From Halomarina rubra (GTDB taxonomy: Archaea; Halobacteriota; Halobacteria; Halobacteriales; Haloarculaceae): DNA of 64,000 nucleotides. The translations under genes and the position numbers were made by a program. How positions within the stretch are numbered: position 1 is the first letter of the stretch; each line of letters begins with the position of its first letter. Positions 23,627 through 32,945 of this stretch are shown here, piece after piece. Where the stretch lies: NCBI RefSeq assembly GCF_023699475.1, contig NZ_JALXFV010000002.1, positions 667,393 through 731,392 on the forward strand, in the 5' to 3' direction. The notes under the pieces were generated by a model, which was not told where the DNA came from, did not search any database, and saw nothing but the letters and a program-made list of their open reading frames with translations.

Positions 23627-25234
23627 TTACTGCCAGGAGATCTCGGTCGTCCGGAGGTTGAAGTCCTCCTTGTAGGTGACCGTCGGGTTCGACGCGCTGG
23701 CGGGCACGACGAACACGAGCGTCCCCTTGGACTTGTCGCCCTTCTTGCCACCGTTGGCACCGGAGTAGAACGACACGTCCGGGTCGGTCGGCGTCGGACC
23801 GGTGAACGGTTTGGCGGTCGACCCGCCGGCCTCCGCGACGAACGTCGAGGGCATCGGGACCTGCCCGCCCTCGGTGCCGACGGTCGCCTCGACGTCGACG
23901 AACAGGAAGCGCTTGCCCTGTCCGGCCTCGCGACGCTTCGTCACCTGCTGGCTCGTCCCCGAGTTCGAGGAGTCGGTCGCGGTGTAGCCGTAGCTGTTCA
24001 TCAGCCGCGGGTTCGACAGGCGAATCTGCGACCCGTCGATGCCGAGCGTCTGGTCGCCGTAGCTGAGACTCTGCGGGCCACCTTCGACGATCTGGCGCTT
24101 GCCCTCGAACGGCTGGACGCGCCACTCGGTCTGCTGGACGTACGGCCAGGCGTACTCGAAGCTGAACGTCTTGGTCGCGCCAGGCGCGATGGTGCCGGTC
24201 GGGTACGCACCCGGCTCCCAGCCGATGCCCTTGTAGTGGAACTCGGCGAGGCCGTAGAACGTCCCCTCGACCTGCCCCTGGTTGCGGATGGTGACCTCGC
24301 CGGAGAGCATGCCGTCGCTGGACTTCTCCGAGAGGCGGAACTCCAACTGCTGCCAGTCGGGCAGGGCGCGTGGCGGGAACGACCAGAGCCGGTCGGGCGA
24401 GTCGCTGTTCTTGTTGAGCGCCCACCCGATGTCGACCCCGTTCTTGTTGACGTTCTCCACGGGAATGCTCGCGAGCACCCACCCGTCGATGGTCTCGCCG
24501 GACTTGATGGGCGACCCGAGCAGCGGTTTGCCGTCGAGGCCCTCGACGGTCGTCAGCGGCTTGCCGTCGATGGTGGCGTGGACGGTCCCGCCGTCGATCT
24601 TGAACTGGTCGGGGAGGATGAGGGTCTCCTGAGACCCGGCGTTCTTCATCTTCGCGCGGAACACGCCGAGGATGTACTTGTTACCCTGCTGTCCGGTGAA
24701 CATGTCGGTCGTGTAGCCGACGTTGTCGACGTAGCGGTAGTAGACGCCGTTCTGGAACGACGCGTCGGTGAACGTCAACTGGAGGTTGTTGCCGACGTCG
24801 ACCATCTTCCCGAGTTCGACGGCCTCCGCGGTGACCTGCACCGTCGTGAACACCTCGGCCTCTTCGAGCTTGAAGCGGTAGTCGCCCGCGCTGTTGACCT
24901 TCGCCTTCACCGTCGTCTCGCCGGTCTGGCCGGCTGGGACGTCGCCGATGGAGACGTCCTGGGCGAAGTCGGTGTCACCGTCGACGGTGACGATACGGTC
25001 CGTGTAACTCCCGGTCTCGCCGCCGAAGTTGCGGGCCGTGATGGTCATCTCGACTTCGCTCCCGATGGCCGCCTGCTGGGGCGCGTTGATGAGGACGTTG
25101 TTGAACTGGGCCGGGCCTTCGACCGTCCCCTGCTGGTTCGCCGAGTCGGAGTTACCACCCGGGCCTTCGTTACAGCCTGCGAGGAGGCCTGCTGCTGCGG
25201 TGCCACACAGTGCGAGGTACCGTCGCCGTTGCAT
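23627..25234 (-). CDS. Tat-exported lipoprotein, two repeated beta domains
   Basis: A 535-residue surface protein. The N-terminus MQRRRYLALCGTAAAGLLAGC has a twin-arginine motif and a lipobox with Cys at residue 21. After a short Ser/Gly/Asn linker come an Ig-like region (about 35-150) and two related beta domains (about 150-310 and 335-535). Both domains hold a telling (I/V)(A/S)PGxTK or 'LxxDQFKIDGG' style of strand pattern, like DUF4352-type telokin domains. The substrate is unknown. Some DUF4352 proteins are surface or antigen proteins. The start at 25234 fits a TATA-like element 27 bases upstream. Confidence 0.8.
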   Translation of the reverse strand: MQRRRYLALCGTAAAGLLAGCNEGPGGNSDSANQQGTVEGPAQFNNVLINAPQQAAIGSEVEMTITARNFGGETGSYTDRIVTVDGDTDFAQDVSIGDVPAGQTGETTVKAKVNSAGDYRFKLEEAEVFTTVQVTAEAVELGKMVDVGNNLQLTFTDASFQNGVYYRYVDNVGYTTDMFTGQQGNKYILGVFRAKMKNAGSQETLILPDQFKIDGGTVHATIDGKPLTTVEGLDGKPLLGSPIKSGETIDGWVLASIPVENVNKNGVDIGWALNKNSDSPDRLWSFPPRALPDWQQLEFRLSEKSSDGMLSGEVTIRNQGQVEGTFYGLAEFHYKGIGWEPGAYPTGTIAPGATKTFSFEYAWPYVQQTEWRVQPFEGKRQIVEGGPQSLSYGDQTLGIDGSQIRLSNPRLMNSYGYTATDSSNSGTSQQVTKRREAGQGKRFLFVDVEATVGTEGGQVPMPSTFVAEAGGSTAKPFTGPTPTDPDVSFYSGANGGKKGDKSKGTLVFVVPASASNPTVTYKEDFNLRTTEISWQ

Positions 25235-25315
25235 ACCCCGTTCATCTTCCCTTCTGCCAATAGTTAGTCGCACACAACCGTCGGAGTAGCAGGTGATTTC
25301 TATCCGGAACCGTCC

Positions 25316-25341
25316 CGCATCACGGACTTTTTCGCGATGCG
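25316..25341. promoter_or_regulatory. TATA element within an imperfect dyad, candidate operator
   Basis: The left arm CGCATCACG (25316-25324) and right arm CGCGATGCG (25333-25341) match at 8 of 9 positions as inverted repeats. The T-rich promoter element lies in and around the spacer, centred 29 bases before the ATG at 25359. Binding here would block transcription of the MBL-fold gene. Confidence 0.45.
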
Positions 25342-25358
25342 TGACGAGGGGTGAGTCG

Positions 25359-26327
25359 ATGACAGACGGGCGCGTCCACCGAATCGAAGCACCGGTCGAC
25401 TGGCCGCCAGGGCACGTCGCGGCCTATCTCGTGGAGTTAGGCACTCCCCACCACCGGGAACTCGCCCTCGTCGACGCCGCGATGCCCGACCCCGACAGCG
25501 AGGTCGCACTCCGCGAGACGCTCGCCGACCGCGACGCGACGCTCGCGGACGTCGACCACCTCCTGCTCACCCACCCGCACGTCGACCACGTCGGTCAGGT
25601 CACGACGGTGCTGGAGGCGGCCGACCCCGACGTGTACGCGCCCGCGGGCGTTCGTGACCGCTTCGCCCGCGACCCCGACGACCTCGCGGCGACGGTCCGT
25701 ACGACCGCGACCGCGGCCGGACTCGACGAGGAGGGCGTCGAACGTGCCGTCGAGATGGCCGTCGGGTCGCTCCGGCGCAATCGCGAGTTGCTCCCCGTAG
25801 AGTCGGTCGGCACCTGGTTCGCCGACGGCGACACCTTCGACCTCGCGGGAACGACCGTCGAGGTGGTCCACACGCCCGGCCATCAGGCCGACCACTGCTG
25901 TCTGTTCGCGCCCGAATCCGGGACGCTGCTGGCCGGCGACATGGTCATCGACCCGTTCCGCCCGGTCGTGCTCCACGCGGGTCTCGACCGGGAGGTCGGA
26001 GACGCCATCGGCGCGTTCTACGACGCGCTCGACCGCCTCGCCGACCTCGACGTCGACCGTGTCTACCCGGGACACGGCCCCGTCCACGAGTCGTTCGCCG
26101 ACACCGTCGCGCGCGACCGCGCGTCGCTCGACCGGATGCTCGACCGGACCGTCGAGGCGGTCGCCGACGGGGCGGAGACGGCCGCCGCCGTCGCCGAGCG
26201 CCGGGCCAGGACTCGCGGGACGGAGTACATCGTCGCGGAGGTCGTCGCCGCGCTGTGGCACCTCGAGGCGACCGGTCGGCTCGACGTCCACCGAGACGGC
26301 GACATTCGCCGGTTCTCGACGGTGTGA
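25359..26327 (+). CDS. MBL-fold metallo-hydrolase
   Basis: A 322-residue metallo-beta-lactamase-fold hydrolase. The metal ligands are in LLTHPHVDHVG (about 69-78), with later His in HTPGHQADH (about 165-173), Asp in LLAGDMVID and His in VYPGHGP (about 235). A C-terminal helical domain (about 250-322) resembles the winged-helix-like tail of LACTB2/glyoxalase-II-type members. It probably cleaves a thioester or other ester. The ATG at 25359 is chosen; its promoter is embedded in an inverted repeat. Confidence 0.88.
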   Translation: MTDGRVHRIEAPVDWPPGHVAAYLVELGTPHHRELALVDAAMPDPDSEVALRETLADRDATLADVDHLLLTHPHVDHVGQVTTVLEAADPDVYAPAGVRDRFARDPDDLAATVRTTATAAGLDEEGVERAVEMAVGSLRRNRELLPVESVGTWFADGDTFDLAGTTVEVVHTPGHQADHCCLFAPESGTLLAGDMVIDPFRPVVLHAGLDREVGDAIGAFYDALDRLADLDVDRVYPGHGPVHESFADTVARDRASLDRMLDRTVEAVADGAETAAAVAERRARTRGTEYIVAEVVAALWHLEATGRLDVHRDGDIRRFSTV

Positions 26328-26367
26328 GCCCCCGGTACTTTCGGTCCCGGCGCTCGTCCGACATCGT

Positions 26368-27528
26368 ATGTCACGGCTGACTCGCCGGGGGTTCCTCGGC
26401 GTCGCCGGCGCGGCGGTCCTCGCCGGCTGCAACGGTGGCGGAGACGAAGGGGACCCGACGACCGGCGGCACCTCCACGACGGCGTCGTCCCCGACGCCGT
26501 CCGGGACCGACGGGACGGCGACCGAACTGGCCGCCCAGGAGGCGACGCCGGCCGGCGAAGGGAGCGTCTACACGCAGGTGTACCAACAGGTCGAGCCCTC
26601 GGTCGCCCAGATTCGGGTCCAGACGGCCCAGGGGACCGGGCAGGGCTCCGGGTTCGTCGTCGACACCGGCGGCGGGACCGTCGTCACGAACCACCACGTC
26701 GTCGCCGACGCCGAACGCGTCACCCTCCGGTTTCGCGACGGCGAGCAGTTGTCCGCGGAGGTGCTCGGGAGCGACGTCTACTCGGACCTCGCGGCTCTCC
26801 GCGTCGATTCGTTGCCCGAGGACGCCGTACCGCTGGCGTGGCTCGGCCGGTCGCCCGCCATCGGACGCGAGGTGGTCGCTATCGGCAACCCCTACGGCCT
26901 CACCGGGTCGGTGTCGGCGGGTATCGTCAGCGGCGTCGACCGCCTCATCCCGTCGCCGGGTGGCGTACCGATTCCCAACGGCATCCAGACCGACGCGGCG
27001 GTCAACCCCGGCAACTCCGGCGGACCGCTCGTCACCCTCGACGGCGACGTCGTCGGCGTCGTCTCCTCGGGTGGCGGCGACAACATCGCGTTCGCCGTCA
27101 GCGCGCTGCTCGCCCAGCAGGTGATTCCGGAACTCGTCGAGACCGGCGCGTACCAGCACGCCTACCTCGGCGTCTCGCTGGCCCCGGTGACGCCGCTGGT
27201 CGCCCGCGCGAACGACCTGGACGAGGCGCGAGGACTCATCGTCCAGCAGGTCGTCTCCGGCGGCCCCGCCGACGGCGTCCTGCAGGGGAGTTCGGCCCGG
27301 ACCGTCGATGGGTCGCGAGTGCCCGTCGGCGGCGACGTGATGGTCGGCTTCGACGGCGTCGAGGTGAACTCCATCGAGGGGTTCGCCAGTCGACTCGCCC
27401 TGGAGACCGACCCGGGAGATTCGGTGCCGGTCACGGTCCTGCGCGACGGGAGTCGACGGACGGTCGACGTCACCCTCGGCGAGCGCCCGCCACCGAGCAC
27501 CGGTAGCGGTATCGGCACCGCACCGTAG
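26368..27528 (+). CDS. HtrA/DegP-like Tat lipoprotein serine protease with PDZ domain
   Basis: A 386-residue cell-surface protease. The Tat motif is in MSRLTRRGFLGVAGAAVLAGC (lipid Cys21), followed by a Thr/Ser linker. The trypsin-like domain carries the full triad: His110 in TNHHVV, Asp140 in SDLAAL and Ser217 in GNSGGP. A PDZ domain (about 280-380) ends it, typical of DegP/HtrA proteins that remove misfolded exported proteins. The anchor places it outside the membrane. It follows the MBL gene by 40 bases, with its own TACTTT element about 28 bases before the ATG. Confidence 0.93.
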   Translation: MSRLTRRGFLGVAGAAVLAGCNGGGDEGDPTTGGTSTTASSPTPSGTDGTATELAAQEATPAGEGSVYTQVYQQVEPSVAQIRVQTAQGTGQGSGFVVDTGGGTVVTNHHVVADAERVTLRFRDGEQLSAEVLGSDVYSDLAALRVDSLPEDAVPLAWLGRSPAIGREVVAIGNPYGLTGSVSAGIVSGVDRLIPSPGGVPIPNGIQTDAAVNPGNSGGPLVTLDGDVVGVVSSGGGDNIAFAVSALLAQQVIPELVETGAYQHAYLGVSLAPVTPLVARANDLDEARGLIVQQVVSGGPADGVLQGSSARTVDGSRVPVGGDVMVGFDGVEVNSIEGFASRLALETDPGDSVPVTVLRDGSRRTVDVTLGERPPPSTGSGIGTAP

Positions 27529-27570
27529 CGCGACCAGCAGACTCAACCGCTCCGCCGCCGCGCTCGGGGT

Positions 27571-28341
27571 ATGGACGACCTGCGCTACGAGGGCGTGTTC
27601 TTCGACATCGGCGGCGTGTTGCTCGACCTCGCGTCGGTCCGGCGGAGCCACGAGGCGTTCCTCCGTCGGTTCGCCGAGCGCGAGGGGTACGACGACGTCG
27701 AGGCGCTCGTCTCGGACTGGCGGGCCGCGCTCGGCCACCACTTCTCCAGTCGCGAGGCGACCCGGTTTCGGTCGGCACTCGACGGTTATCGACTGGCTAT
27801 CGACGTCGCCGCGACGCTTCGGGAATCGGACTCCACGACCCGTCAGGAGCTCCTCAGCGGCCAGAAGGACGTGCTTACCACCGTCCCCGACGAGTCCTGG
27901 CGGCCGCTGTTCGAGCAGGCGTCCGACGAGCACGTCCGGCCCACGTCGGGGGCCGTCGAGACGGTCCGGGCACTCGACGACGCGGGCTGTTATCTCGGCG
28001 TGATCTCGGACATCGACACCGCGGAGGCCGACCGGATGCTCGACCGGTTCGGTCTCACTGACCGCTTCGACCGCGTGACGACCAGCGAGGCCGTCGGGCG
28101 GACGAAACCCCACTCCGCGATGTTCGAGGCGGCGCTCGCTGACGTTCCCGTCTCTCCCGAGCGCTCGCTGTACGTCGGCGACCGCTACGACCACGACATG
28201 CGCGGTGGGTCCCGGGCGGGGTTGACGACCGTCGCCCACGGTGGCACCGCCGCTGAAAACGCGGCCGACGACCCCGACGACGTCGTCGACTTCGCCGTCT
28301 CGGACCTGCGCGAACTGCTCGACATCGTCGGCGTGGTGTGA
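27571..28341 (+). CDS. HAD-superfamily hydrolase
   Basis: A 256-residue HAD-IA phosphatase-like enzyme. Motif I is FFDIGGVLLD (about 11-20), motif II lies at ISDIDTA, motif III Lys is in GRTKPHSAMF and motif IV is VGDRYDHDM. The second motif-I Asp is replaced by Gly, as in YihX/sugar-phosphatase-like and dehalogenase-like relatives, so the nucleophile is Asp13. The substrate is unknown. It starts 42 bases after the protease gene and may share its transcript. Confidence 0.88.
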   Translation: MDDLRYEGVFFDIGGVLLDLASVRRSHEAFLRRFAEREGYDDVEALVSDWRAALGHHFSSREATRFRSALDGYRLAIDVAATLRESDSTTRQELLSGQKDVLTTVPDESWRPLFEQASDEHVRPTSGAVETVRALDDAGCYLGVISDIDTAEADRMLDRFGLTDRFDRVTTSEAVGRTKPHSAMFEAALADVPVSPERSLYVGDRYDHDMRGGSRAGLTTVAHGGTAAENAADDPDDVVDFAVSDLRELLDIVGVV

Positions 28342-28368
28342 GGCCCACGCGGTCCGCGACTCGGCGCG

Positions 28369-28908
28369 TCAGTAGTCGACGCGTTCGCCGGCCTCGACAC
28401 GCGTGTCCAGGCGGTTCTCGAACGGCACCAGCGGGCACTCGTAGGCGTCGGAGTAGACGCAGAAGGGGTTGTACGCCGCGTTGAAGTCGAGGGTCCAGCG
28501 GCCGTCCTCGTGGTGGGCGTCCGATTCGAGGTCGAGGTAACGCCCGCCCCCGTACGTCGTCTCGCCGTTGGTCGCGTCCTTGAACGGCACCCAGAGGCGG
28601 TCGTCGGTCGGGTCGGCCTTGTACGCCGTCAGCGTCCGCTCCTCGCCGTGGAGGTCGAAGCGGAACTCGCCCCACCGAAGGTACTCGCGTTCGCCGTCCG
28701 TCGTCGTCGCGACGGTCAGCGTCTCGTGGTCGTCGAACTCCGCGAGCGGGAGTTCGAAGCGGTAGGCGGCGTCGGGGTCGTAGTACGACAGGCCGTCGAA
28801 GTCGTCGCGTTCGGTCTGCGGAATCGGCGAGTGAGGGTGTTCGCCGAAGTACTCGTCTTTCCGGGCACGCTGCTGGGACAGGTTCTCGCGCCAAGTGTGC
28901 TCGCTCAT
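28369..28908 (-). CDS. DUF1684-family protein
   Basis: A 179-residue protein of the DUF1684 family. Marks include SPIPQTERDDFDGLSYYDPD (about 27-46), LWVPFKDATNG, YGGGRYLDLE and the C-terminal FNAAYNPFCVYSDAYECPL. The family's biochemistry is not established. The conserved Phe/Tyr/Asn/Pro stretch with nearby His and Cys suggests an enzyme pocket. The ATG at 28908 is chosen because the longer upstream frame lacks homologous character. It converges with the HAD gene. Confidence 0.88.
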   Translation of the reverse strand: MSEHTWRENLSQQRARKDEYFGEHPHSPIPQTERDDFDGLSYYDPDAAYRFELPLAEFDDHETLTVATTTDGEREYLRWGEFRFDLHGEERTLTAYKADPTDDRLWVPFKDATNGETTYGGGRYLDLESDAHHEDGRWTLDFNAAYNPFCVYSDAYECPLVPFENRLDTRVEAGERVDY

Positions 28909-29065
28909 GGGTGCGTCGTACGCCGAGCACCCGGAAACCGCTGACGGGGAGTGTACCGACGACGCAGAACCGCGGCAGTCCTCCACGTGCCGGGACCGAC
29001 CGACGGTGGCCGCGACACCCGCGGCGCGTAGCTATTTGTGACCCCTCCCCATTGTGAGGGCTGTC

Positions 29066-29842
29066 ATGGATTTCGGGTTAGACGACAAGACGGCGCTCGT
29101 CACGGGCGGCGGCGGGCGCATCGGCAGCGAGGACTGTGAAGTGCTGGGCGCGGAGGGGGCGACGGTCGTCGCCCTCGACGTGAAGCTGGAGGCGGCCCAG
29201 ACCGCCATCGACACGGTCGAAGAGCAGGGTGGCGAGGGGTTCGCCGTCGAGTGCGACCTCACCGACCGCGAGGACGTGGCGGCGACCGTCGAGGCCATCC
29301 GCGAGGAGACGGGCGGAGTGGACGTGCTGGTGAACAACGCGGGGATGGTCGACGCCCGTTCGCGGATGCAGGACTACGACGACGACGTCTGGGACCGCGA
29401 CGTCGCTATCAACCTCACCGGGACGTACAACGTCACCCGGCAGGTGTTTCCCGGGATGTGCGACCGCGGCTGGGGCCGGGTCATCAACATGTCCTCGATG
29501 GCGGGGTGGCAGGGCGGGTTCGGCCAGGCGTCGTACTCCGCGACGAAAGCCGCCCTCATCGGCTTCGGCAAGACCCTCGCGCTGGAGGGCGCACAGAAGG
29601 GTGTCACCTCGAACGTCATCGCGCCCAACATCGTCGTCGAGCAGTTCGCCGACATGAGCATCGAGGAACTCGAACAGTTCGACGAGCACTTCGCCCGTAT
29701 CGCGAAAGCCACCCCGATGCGGAAACTCGGCCGCGAACGCGACGTGGCGAACATGGTCGCGTACCTCGCCAGCGAGCAGTCGAGCTACGTCACCGGCCAG
29801 GTCGTCGGCGTCACCGGTGGTATCGACCTGTTCAGCTTCTGA
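29066..29842 (+). CDS. SDR-family oxidoreductase, 3-oxoacyl-ACP-reductase like
   Basis: A 258-residue classical short-chain dehydrogenase. It has TGGGGRIGSEDC near residue 12, NNAG near 93, catalytic Ser in NMSSMAGWQGG and Tyr-x-x-x-Lys in QASYSATKAALIG, and ends YVTGQVVGVTGG. The first Gly motif is GGGGRIG rather than the common TGxxxGIG. The ATG at 29066 is favoured over 29054 by a TATTTG-containing promoter about 30 bases before it. It stands alone between divergent and convergent neighbours. Confidence 0.88.
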   Translation: MDFGLDDKTALVTGGGGRIGSEDCEVLGAEGATVVALDVKLEAAQTAIDTVEEQGGEGFAVECDLTDREDVAATVEAIREETGGVDVLVNNAGMVDARSRMQDYDDDVWDRDVAINLTGTYNVTRQVFPGMCDRGWGRVINMSSMAGWQGGFGQASYSATKAALIGFGKTLALEGAQKGVTSNVIAPNIVVEQFADMSIEELEQFDEHFARIAKATPMRKLGRERDVANMVAYLASEQSSYVTGQVVGVTGGIDLFSF

Positions 29843-29885
29843 GCCGCGACCGCTGAACGACTCGAGACTTCGTCACGGACTCGAC

Positions 29886-30617
29886 TCAGGCGGGAGCGCT
29901 CCCCCACACGAGGTCGCCCTCCGGTGCGAGGACGACGACACCGACCGGCGTCTCCGGCCCACCGTCGGCGGTGACGGCCCACCGCGTCGAGAACGTCGCG
30001 ACGGTGTCCTCGACGATGGCGACGTCGTACGCGTCGGCGTCGGCCACGCGGAGGCCGGTCGTCGTCGCGCCGGCGGCCGGGTCGAGACGGTACTGGTACG
30101 TCGCCGACCCGTTGGTCCGCTCGCCCGCCGGCGTGACGGTGACGCCGAGCGAGCGTGAGGTGGCGTCGAAGTTGTAGAGTCGGAGTCGGAGCGCCGTCTC
30201 GCCGCCGTCGTCGAGCGTCGAGACCTGCTCGATGCGGGCGTCCCCGCTCGTGTTCACGCGGTAGGCTGTCGTGGTCGAGACGCTCTCGACGACCCCTCCG
30301 GTCGTGACTGTGCCGGCGCAGTCGACGAGGGCGTACCCGGCGTCGCCCGCGAACCCGAGCGTCGTCGCCGTGCACGCGACGCTGCTCGCGGTCGCGCCGT
30401 CGGCGACCGCCGTCCGGTAGCTTCGGTGACTCTCGCTCGCGTTCGCGTAGGCGGCGACCGACGCGGCGGTCACTCGGTCGGGGTAGCCCGGCATCGGCGG
30501 GACGGCGAGGCCGTCGGCCGCCGTAGTCGGTGTCGGCGTCTCGACGGGACCGGTGCTCCCGAGACACCCCGTAGAGAGGACCAACAGCACGACGAGCAGC
30601 GAGTGACGGGAACGCAC
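29886..30617 (-). CDS. Secreted lipoprotein of unknown function
   Basis: A 243-residue protein with a lipoprotein signal (lipobox LSTGC, Cys18), a short Pro/Thr linker and a beta-rich mature domain containing two Cys. It begins with GTG at 30617. A TATA box, CTTATACTTT on this strand at 30637-30647, lies about 25 bases away, so the message is leaderless and the unusual start is supported. It has the same general layout as the lipoprotein at 17454 (linker plus a domain with 'sYRtavad' strands), but I cannot name a family. Confidence 0.8.
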   Translation of the reverse strand: MRSRHSLLVVLLVLSTGCLGSTGPVETPTPTTAADGLAVPPMPGYPDRVTAASVAAYANASESHRSYRTAVADGATASSVACTATTLGFAGDAGYALVDCAGTVTTGGVVESVSTTTAYRVNTSGDARIEQVSTLDDGGETALRLRLYNFDATSRSLGVTVTPAGERTNGSATYQYRLDPAAGATTTGLRVADADAYDVAIVEDTVATFSTRWAVTADGGPETPVGVVVLAPEGDLVWGSAPA

Positions 30618-30636
30618 GGGGACGATGGGTCAGCAG

Positions 30637-30647
30637 AAAGTATAAGC
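30637..30647 (-). promoter_or_regulatory. TATA box of the lipoprotein gene at 29886
   Basis: On the minus strand this is GCTTATACTTT, centred 25 bases before the GTG start at 30617. Confidence 0.5.
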
Positions 30648-30734
30648 GTGTTTGTAACTCGTGGCAGCGAGGAGACCGTTCCGCGCCCGTCGGGAGAACG
30701 CGACGGTTTTGGTACCGGACGACGAGACTCCGAC

Positions 30735-31655
30735 GTGTCACGTCTCCGTGCGGTCGGGTTGTTCGTCGGGTTGGCGTCGCTGTGGGGACTGTCGTTCCCC
30801 GCCATCAGCGTCGGCCTGAACTCGCTCGACCCGTTGTTGTTCGCCGCCATCCGCTACGACATCGCGGCGGCCCTCCTGTTGACGCTCGCGCTGGTGACGC
30901 TCGGTCCCGAGCGCTGGATTCCCCAGACGCGCGACGACGTCGCCGCCATCGTCTCGGGGGGACTGTTCCTCGTCGCGGGCAACAGCATGCTGTTCGTCGC
31001 CCAGCAGACCGTCGCCAGCGGCGTGGCGGCCATCCTCTACAGCCTCATCCCGCTGCTCACGACCGGGTTCGCGTTCGTCGTGCTCCGCGAGCGGATGGGG
31101 GCCGTCCAACTGCTGGGCATCGCCGTCGGCCTCGTCGGCGTCGCCATCGTCGCGCGACCCGACCCGAACGCGCTGTTGAGCGCCGACGTGGTCGCGAAGG
31201 GGTTCGTCGTCGTCGCGGCGGCGAGCGTCGCCCTCGGCGGCGTCCTCGTCCAGCGGTTCGGCCCGACGCTCCACGACGTCGGGTTCACCGGGTGGGCGAT
31301 GGGGGCGGGGGCGCTCGTCCTCCACGCCGGGAGCCTCGCGACGGGAGAGACCGTTCCCACGACGCTCCCCGACCAGGAGGTGCTGCTCGCGGTGGGCTAC
31401 CTCAGCGTACTGGCGACGGCGCTCGCGTTCGTCCTCTACTTCACGCTGCTCGGTGACTACGGGCCGCTGCGGACGAACCTCGTCTCGTACCTCGTGCCCG
31501 TCGTCGCCACCGTCGCGGGCGTCGTCCTGCTCGACGAGCGCATCACCGCGCTCACCCTGCTCGGCTTCCTCGTCATCTTCGCCGGGTTCCTCCTCGTCCA
31601 GTCCGACACCATCCGGGCGCTCGCTCGCGAACGGGCGACCGGCGGCGAGGCGTAG
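30735..31655 (+). CDS. EamA-family (DMT) membrane transporter
   Basis: A 306-residue protein with ten predicted transmembrane helices in two EamA repeats (about 5-140 and 150-295). The signature FVGLASLWGLSFPAISVGL is at the N-terminus and the end of the second repeat is FLVIFAGFLLVQ. The family exports small metabolites such as amino acids. The GTG at 30735 is chosen because the first helix starts right there, and a GGTTTTGG promoter-like element is 25 bases upstream. Confidence 0.9.
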   Translation: MSRLRAVGLFVGLASLWGLSFPAISVGLNSLDPLLFAAIRYDIAAALLLTLALVTLGPERWIPQTRDDVAAIVSGGLFLVAGNSMLFVAQQTVASGVAAILYSLIPLLTTGFAFVVLRERMGAVQLLGIAVGLVGVAIVARPDPNALLSADVVAKGFVVVAAASVALGGVLVQRFGPTLHDVGFTGWAMGAGALVLHAGSLATGETVPTTLPDQEVLLAVGYLSVLATALAFVLYFTLLGDYGPLRTNLVSYLVPVVATVAGVVLLDERITALTLLGFLVIFAGFLLVQSDTIRALARERATGGEA

Positions 31656-31726
31656 TTCCGGCCGGCCGACCCGCGGGTGGCCCGTGTCCACACACCGCTT
31701 ATGTGTCGGCGCGACGACCGCTCGCC

Positions 31727-32908
31727 ATGGCTCCATCAGACCCCTACGGACAGGACCGACAGCGCGACATCTACGCGATGGGGATGCTCGCCGACCAGTC
31801 GCCGTCGCTCCCGGTGCGCTACGAGGACGTAGAACGCGTCGCGCTCGACGCGATGGAGGACCGCGCGGCGAACTACCTCGCGGGCGGGGCCGGCGGCGAA
31901 CGGACGATGCGCGAGAACGTCGACGCGTTCGCGAACTGGAAACTGCTCCCCCGGATGCTACGCGACGTGAGCGAACGCGACCTCTCGGTCGAGATTCTGG
32001 GCGACACCTGGGACGTGCCGTTCTGTCTCGCGCCCGTCGGTATCCAGACCATCATGCACGAGGACGGCGAACTCGCGTCGGCGAGAGCCGCCAACGACCT
32101 CGGCGTCCCGATGGTGCTCAGTTCGGTCGCCTCCTACACGATGGAGGAGGTGGCCGAGGAACTCGGCGACACCACGAAGTGGTTCCAGTTGTACGCCTCC
32201 GGCGACCCCGCCATCACCCAGAGCTTCGTCGAACGGGCCGAAGAAGCGGGCTTCGACGCCATCGTCCTCACCGCCGACGTGCCCATCCTCGGCTGGCGCG
32301 AGCGCGACCTGCAGAGCGGCTACCTCCCACAGCTCGACGGCGAGGGGATGGCGAACTACTTCGCGGACCCCGTGTTCCGCGAGCGCCTCGACGTCACTCC
32401 CGAGGAGAACCCCGACATGGCGATGCAGGAGTTCCTCGACGTGTTCGGCGACCCGTCGATGGACTGGGACGACTTCGAGGACCTCGTCGCGACCACCGAC
32501 CTCCCGGTCGTGGTCAAGGGCATCCTCCACCCCGAGGACGCAGAAGAGGCCATCCGCCGCGGGGCTGCTGCCATCTCGGTGTCGAACCACGGCGGCCGGC
32601 AGGTCGACAACGCCGTCGGCGCGCTCGACGCACTCCCGGCGGTCGTCGAGGCGACGATGGGCCGCGTCCCGGTCACCTTCGACTCCGGGGTTCGACGCGG
32701 CGCGGACGTACTGACGGCGCTCGCGCTCGGCGCGGACGCGGTGATGGTCGGTCGGCCCTACGTCTGTGGGCTGGCTATCGACGGCCGCGACGGCGTCCGG
32801 GAGGTGCTCTCGAACCTGCGCGCGGACGTCGACATCACGCTCTCGAACCTCGGGCAGACGAGCGTGCGGGACCTCGACGAGTCGGTGCTGGTCCCCGCAG
32901 AGGAGTAG
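31727..32908 (+). CDS. FMN-dependent alpha-hydroxy-acid oxidase, lactate 2-monooxygenase like
   Basis: A 393-residue TIM-barrel flavoenzyme. The FMN/substrate motif is SVSNHGGRQVDNAVGAL (about 285-301), with the catalytic His in NHGGRQ. The phosphate-binding region TFDSGVRRGADVLTALALGADAVMVGRP is family standard. An N-terminal segment, RYEDVERVALDAMEDRAANYLAGGAGGE, resembles lactate 2-monooxygenases, which turn L-lactate into acetate, CO2 and water. Substrate chain length cannot be read from sequence. The TATA-like CTTATG 26 bases upstream supports the ATG at 31727. Confidence 0.88.
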   Translation: MAPSDPYGQDRQRDIYAMGMLADQSPSLPVRYEDVERVALDAMEDRAANYLAGGAGGERTMRENVDAFANWKLLPRMLRDVSERDLSVEILGDTWDVPFCLAPVGIQTIMHEDGELASARAANDLGVPMVLSSVASYTMEEVAEELGDTTKWFQLYASGDPAITQSFVERAEEAGFDAIVLTADVPILGWRERDLQSGYLPQLDGEGMANYFADPVFRERLDVTPEENPDMAMQEFLDVFGDPSMDWDDFEDLVATTDLPVVVKGILHPEDAEEAIRRGAAAISVSNHGGRQVDNAVGALDALPAVVEATMGRVPVTFDSGVRRGADVLTALALGADAVMVGRPYVCGLAIDGRDGVREVLSNLRADVDITLSNLGQTSVRDLDESVLVPAEE

Positions 32909-32945
32909 GCCCACGAGCGCGGACAAGGACCGCCCTCGCGCCCGC

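Noticed and set aside
26371-28239. 622-residue minus-strand frame opposite the HtrA and HAD genes
   Set aside because: The opposite strand carries full catalytic motifs of two families; this frame has none.
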